DNA from: Thermothielavioides terrestris NRRL 8126
Lineage: Eukaryota; Ascomycota; Sordariomycetes; Sordariales; Chaetomiaceae
Direction of reading: 5' to 3'
Length of the DNA stretch: 64,000 nucleotides
Assembly (NCBI RefSeq): GCF_000226115.1
Contig: NC_016458.1
Span: 3,878,001 to 3,942,000 of the forward strand
Shown piece by piece: positions 61,588 through 64,000 of the stretch (its first letter is position 1; each line of letters starts with the position of its first letter). The notes beneath the pieces are model-generated. The model saw nothing but the letters and a program-made list of their open reading frames with translations, did no database searches and was not told where the DNA came from. Both the position numbers and the translations under genes were made by a program.

Positions 61588-62807
61588 TTGGCAGATTGAT
61601 GGCTGTCCGGATGGCTCCGGGGGTTGAACTGAATGGCTCCTCGTTCGGTTTGTGATATGGGCGCAAGCTTAGATTCGGCCAATTGATGCTAGCGCATGAA
61701 ACCAAGCAATGCAGAGCCGGAAGAAAAAGTAAAGATATTGTCTAACTACTGATCTGACACCAGCAGCGAGGGCGAAATTAGTTGTGCTACTCGGCGCGCT
61801 GCAGCGACAAGGGCAGCGGAAGGATGCCACTCAGTCGAGACTAGCGCATCCAGAGCTGTCGAACCAGGCAGGCCTTGGCGACTCCTGAAGACGACGGAGG
61901 CCGGCTGAGGGACAGGTGAACGGCAATTGCTTTCCAGGCGCCGACGACTAACTATCTTAAACAACTAGGGGAGGTGTAGTTAGAGGATTGAGACCGAAAG
62001 GGGATCCAACTGGCAGCGCCGTCTGGAGTCCGGCATGCAGAGTTGGTTAAGCTTAACAAAGGAGAATTTGGACGGAGGAAGAAACGGGCGACGCCGATGG
62101 GAAGCCAACACCGGCGTTCGTCGGTTTCGAGTCTGCTCTTTGGGAAATGTCAATCGTCGGTGGTCGCCACATCAGGCTCGATCACGTTGCTTCCCCTGGC
62201 CCGGGCCGGTTGCAGATTTCTCGCGGCGACAAGTTGCGATCGCCATACTTGATGGTTGGAGGCCTGCCGCGTTGCTCACGGAGGCACAGAGGTCCAGCGG
62301 ACACCCCTGCGCGTCTCGGGAGATCACAGGGGCGCAGACGGCAGAGACGGCAGCGATCTTGCGTCATGCCCAGAGCCCGCCAAGCCTGTCCCTGGCTGCT
62401 GGTTAGTTGGAAGTGGGCCTAGAGTACACTACACGTATACGGATTACATAGCTCTACACTAAGCCAAGACCGGCTAGTCGGCAAAGGCTACACTAGTTCC
62501 CCAGAAAAAACGTGGGCTCCTGGTTGTTCCGCGCGACTTCCGGAAGACACTCGTTAGCGCGCCCGGTTACGGTAAACAAAGCGACCCTCGCGGAAAAGGG
62601 CACTGTCAGTCTTTGGGATACAGAGTTGTTACACCTTTACACTATATGTACATAGCAGTTATCGCCAATCGCAGTGATCTAGTCTCCGGACGCCTTCTAT
62701 GTCTGTCCCCACAGGTAGTTAGTTATAGGTATTTTACCTGCAATGTTCAAGGCCGATTTCGCCGAGCCGGAGTCGCAGGGCAGTGCACGCCACCTCCCGA
62801 GGCACAA
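61588..62807. other. Intergenic region upstream of the PhoD-like gene
   Basis: This interval includes the promoter of the phosphatase gene and the 3' region of the rhomboid gene. It has no supported gene and no recognised RNA gene. Confidence 0.5.
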
Positions 62808-64000
62808 CTACGCTTTCGCCGCCGATGGTGCCTTTGCTAGGGAGTCTCGGTGTGTGGCGCGAGCGCTCTGCTGCTGGTTGGCCGGCCGTGTCCTCTCCAA
62901 CAGATACGCAGCAACGATGCCGGCGACCATGCCCACCAGATGAGACGTAATGTCCACCTTGAAGCGCGCGGCCGTGAAGTAGCCGCTGAGGTTCAGGCCG
63001 GCCGCCAGCGCCAGGAGCGCAAGTCCCTGGATGCCCTCGCTCGGCGGCGGCGGGAGGCCAAAGATCTTGAAGTATTCAAACCGGTGCAGCCAGAAGTACG
63101 CCGCACCCACCCCGTACACCGCCCCGGACGCCCCCAGGGAACACAAGTCGAGCCGGTTCCTCAGCACCGCCCATGTCAGCATCCCAAGCGAGCCGACCGC
63201 GCCAGATGCGAAGTAGGTCGCTAAGAAGGGGCCCCTCCCAATGTCGTCGTGCAGGCGCACGCCGAGGAACCAGAGGATCACCATGTTCTGCAGCAGATGG
63301 AGCAGCGACACGTGCGAGAAGACGGCGCTGAGCATCATCGGTGCCCTGGGCGTGGCCGCGACGATAATAAAGTGCCGGTTGAGAAAACCCCAGATCGGCG
63401 GGATCTTCCAGAGGGCCCAGCCTATCAGGTTGGCCAGCATGAGCGCGCCCACCGTCGCAGCCGCCGGAGGGATGTCGGGGAACAGCCGGTCCGCCCGCTT
63501 CGGCGGCCGGTAAACAACGGCGAATGCCAGGCAGAGCCCGCACACGGCGACGACGAAGGCGGCCGACGGCAGGAGGCGCTGCCACTTCTTCATCTTGGGC
63601 GGCTCCTTGAGATCCGACTGTCCCTTGCGCATGTACTCCTGCATCTTGGGGCTCAGCTGCCGCACCGGCGGCTTGTCCGCAACCTGCAGCGGCCCCGCCA
63701 CGCCGTGGCGCTCTTCCTCTTCCCGCTTCTTCCGCTCTGCCTCCCGCCGCTCGAGCTCCGCCTCCCATTGCGCCTTCTTCTGCGCCCGGATGGCGTCCAG
63801 CGCGCTCGGTCCGTAAACGCTCTCCTTCGCCGCGGGCTTGCTGTCCTTCGCCGCGGGCTTGCTGTCCGTCTCGCGGTAGAGCTTCAGTCTTGTCCCGTAC
63901 CCCGGCCCGCTGCCTGGCTGTTCCGATTGTCCTCCCTCATCCCCGGCGGCACCGTTCTCCAGCGCAGCCAGTTCGTCCTCGGCCCGGAGACCCGCGTTTG
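62808..64000 (-). CDS. PCP1: Mitochondrial rhomboid protease, PCP1/RBD1 type (5' end beyond the window)
   Basis: The minus-strand frame is open from the window edge at 64000 to the stop at 62808-62810, about 397 codons; the start lies outside. The visible N-terminal part is a charged, helix-forming linker (SALDAIRAQKKAQWEAELER) after two tandem 21-bp repeats. A first transmembrane helix (LLPSAAFVVAVCGLCLAFAV) precedes the six-helix rhomboid core: HVSLLHLLQNMVILWFLG, the catalytic GASGAVYG with its Ser, and the partner His in DITSHLVGM. The extra N-terminal helix is typical of PARL/Pcp1 enzymes of the mitochondrial inner membrane, which cleave membrane-anchored presequences such as those of cytochrome c peroxidase and the Mgm1 dynamin in yeast. 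Catalytic residues are intact. Confidence 0.85.
   Translation of the reverse strand, partial: NAGLRAEDELAALENGAAGDEGGQSEQPGSGPGYGTRLKLYRETDSKPAAKDSKPAAKESVYGPSALDAIRAQKKAQWEAELERREAERKKREEEERHGVAGPLQVADKPPVRQLSPKMQEYMRKGQSDLKEPPKMKKWQRLLPSAAFVVAVCGLCLAFAVVYRPPKRADRLFPDIPPAAATVGALMLANLIGWALWKIPPIWGFLNRHFIIVAATPRAPMMLSAVFSHVSLLHLLQNMVILWFLGVRLHDDIGRGPFLATYFASGAVGSLGMLTWAVLRNRLDLCSLGASGAVYGVGAAYFWLHRFEYFKIFGLPPPPSEGIQGLALLALAAGLNLSGYFTAARFKVDITSHLVGMVAGIVAAYLLERTRPANQQQSARATHRDSLAKAPSAAKA
63825..63866 (-). repeat. Two perfect 21-bp tandem repeats inside the rhomboid gene
   Basis: CTTCGCCGCGGGCTTGCTGTC occurs at 63825-63845 and again at 63846-63866, keeping the frame and duplicating the residues DSKPAAK. 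It lies in a variable linker and is a likely length polymorphism. Confidence 0.9.

Overview
The window is nuclear DNA from a filamentous ascomycete, most likely a Sordariomycete and plausibly a Sordariales/Chaetomiaceae-like fungus. The evidence is: short 60-120 bp GT-AG introns; strongly GC-biased third codon positions; a block of transposons mutated in the style of repeat-induced point mutation (RIP: CpA and TpG nearly gone, TpA in excess, CpG kept); and proteins with closest resemblance to ascomycete families. The genus call is inference.

Layout. (1) 1-13,100 is a RIP-inactivated nest of transposons. A complete Ty1/Copia LTR retrotransposon (825-7447, minus strand, 881-bp LTRs, 5-bp target duplication) and a 5'-truncated Tad-like LINE (8721-11895, plus strand, 14-bp target duplication, TAA-repeat tail) both lie in older degenerate elements. 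The LINE split a gag-like reading frame. (2) 13,100-19,786 is GC-richer, with no gene I can support. (3) 19,787-26,892 holds three housekeeping genes: a GPP1-type glycerol-phosphate phosphatase (minus), the ribosome-biogenesis GTPase NUG1 (plus) and the exosome nuclease DIS3/RRP44 (minus). (4) 26,893-33,932 is gene-poor. (5) 33,933-40,321 holds an RSC7/SWP82-family chromatin-remodelling subunit (plus) and a DPB4-like histone-fold subunit of DNA polymerase epsilon (minus), convergent across 2.6 kb. (6) A single-pass Ser/Thr-rich membrane protein lies at 42,281-43,669 (minus). (7) 43,670-50,734 is gene-poor. (8) 50,735-64,000 is gene-dense: delta-1-pyrroline-5-carboxylate dehydrogenase, a bHLH transcription factor of the DevR/Esc1 type, a small conserved fungal protein, a PhoD-like metallophosphatase with eight exons, and a mitochondrial rhomboid protease cut by the window edge.

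The genes are conserved single-copy core genes and do not form one pathway or a biosynthetic cluster. I found no CRISPR array, tRNA, rRNA or secondary-metabolite cluster. The most interesting signals are the nested transposon layers with readable insertion scars, a dispersed 10-bp motif TA(C/T)TCCGTAC confined to non-coding DNA, a splice donor overlapping the stop codon of the small conserved gene with a coding-like transmembrane exon beyond it, and an A-poor 1.6-kb stretch downstream of the RSC7-like gene. Exon borders were read by eye from splice sites, frame and family resemblance; no alignment was run.
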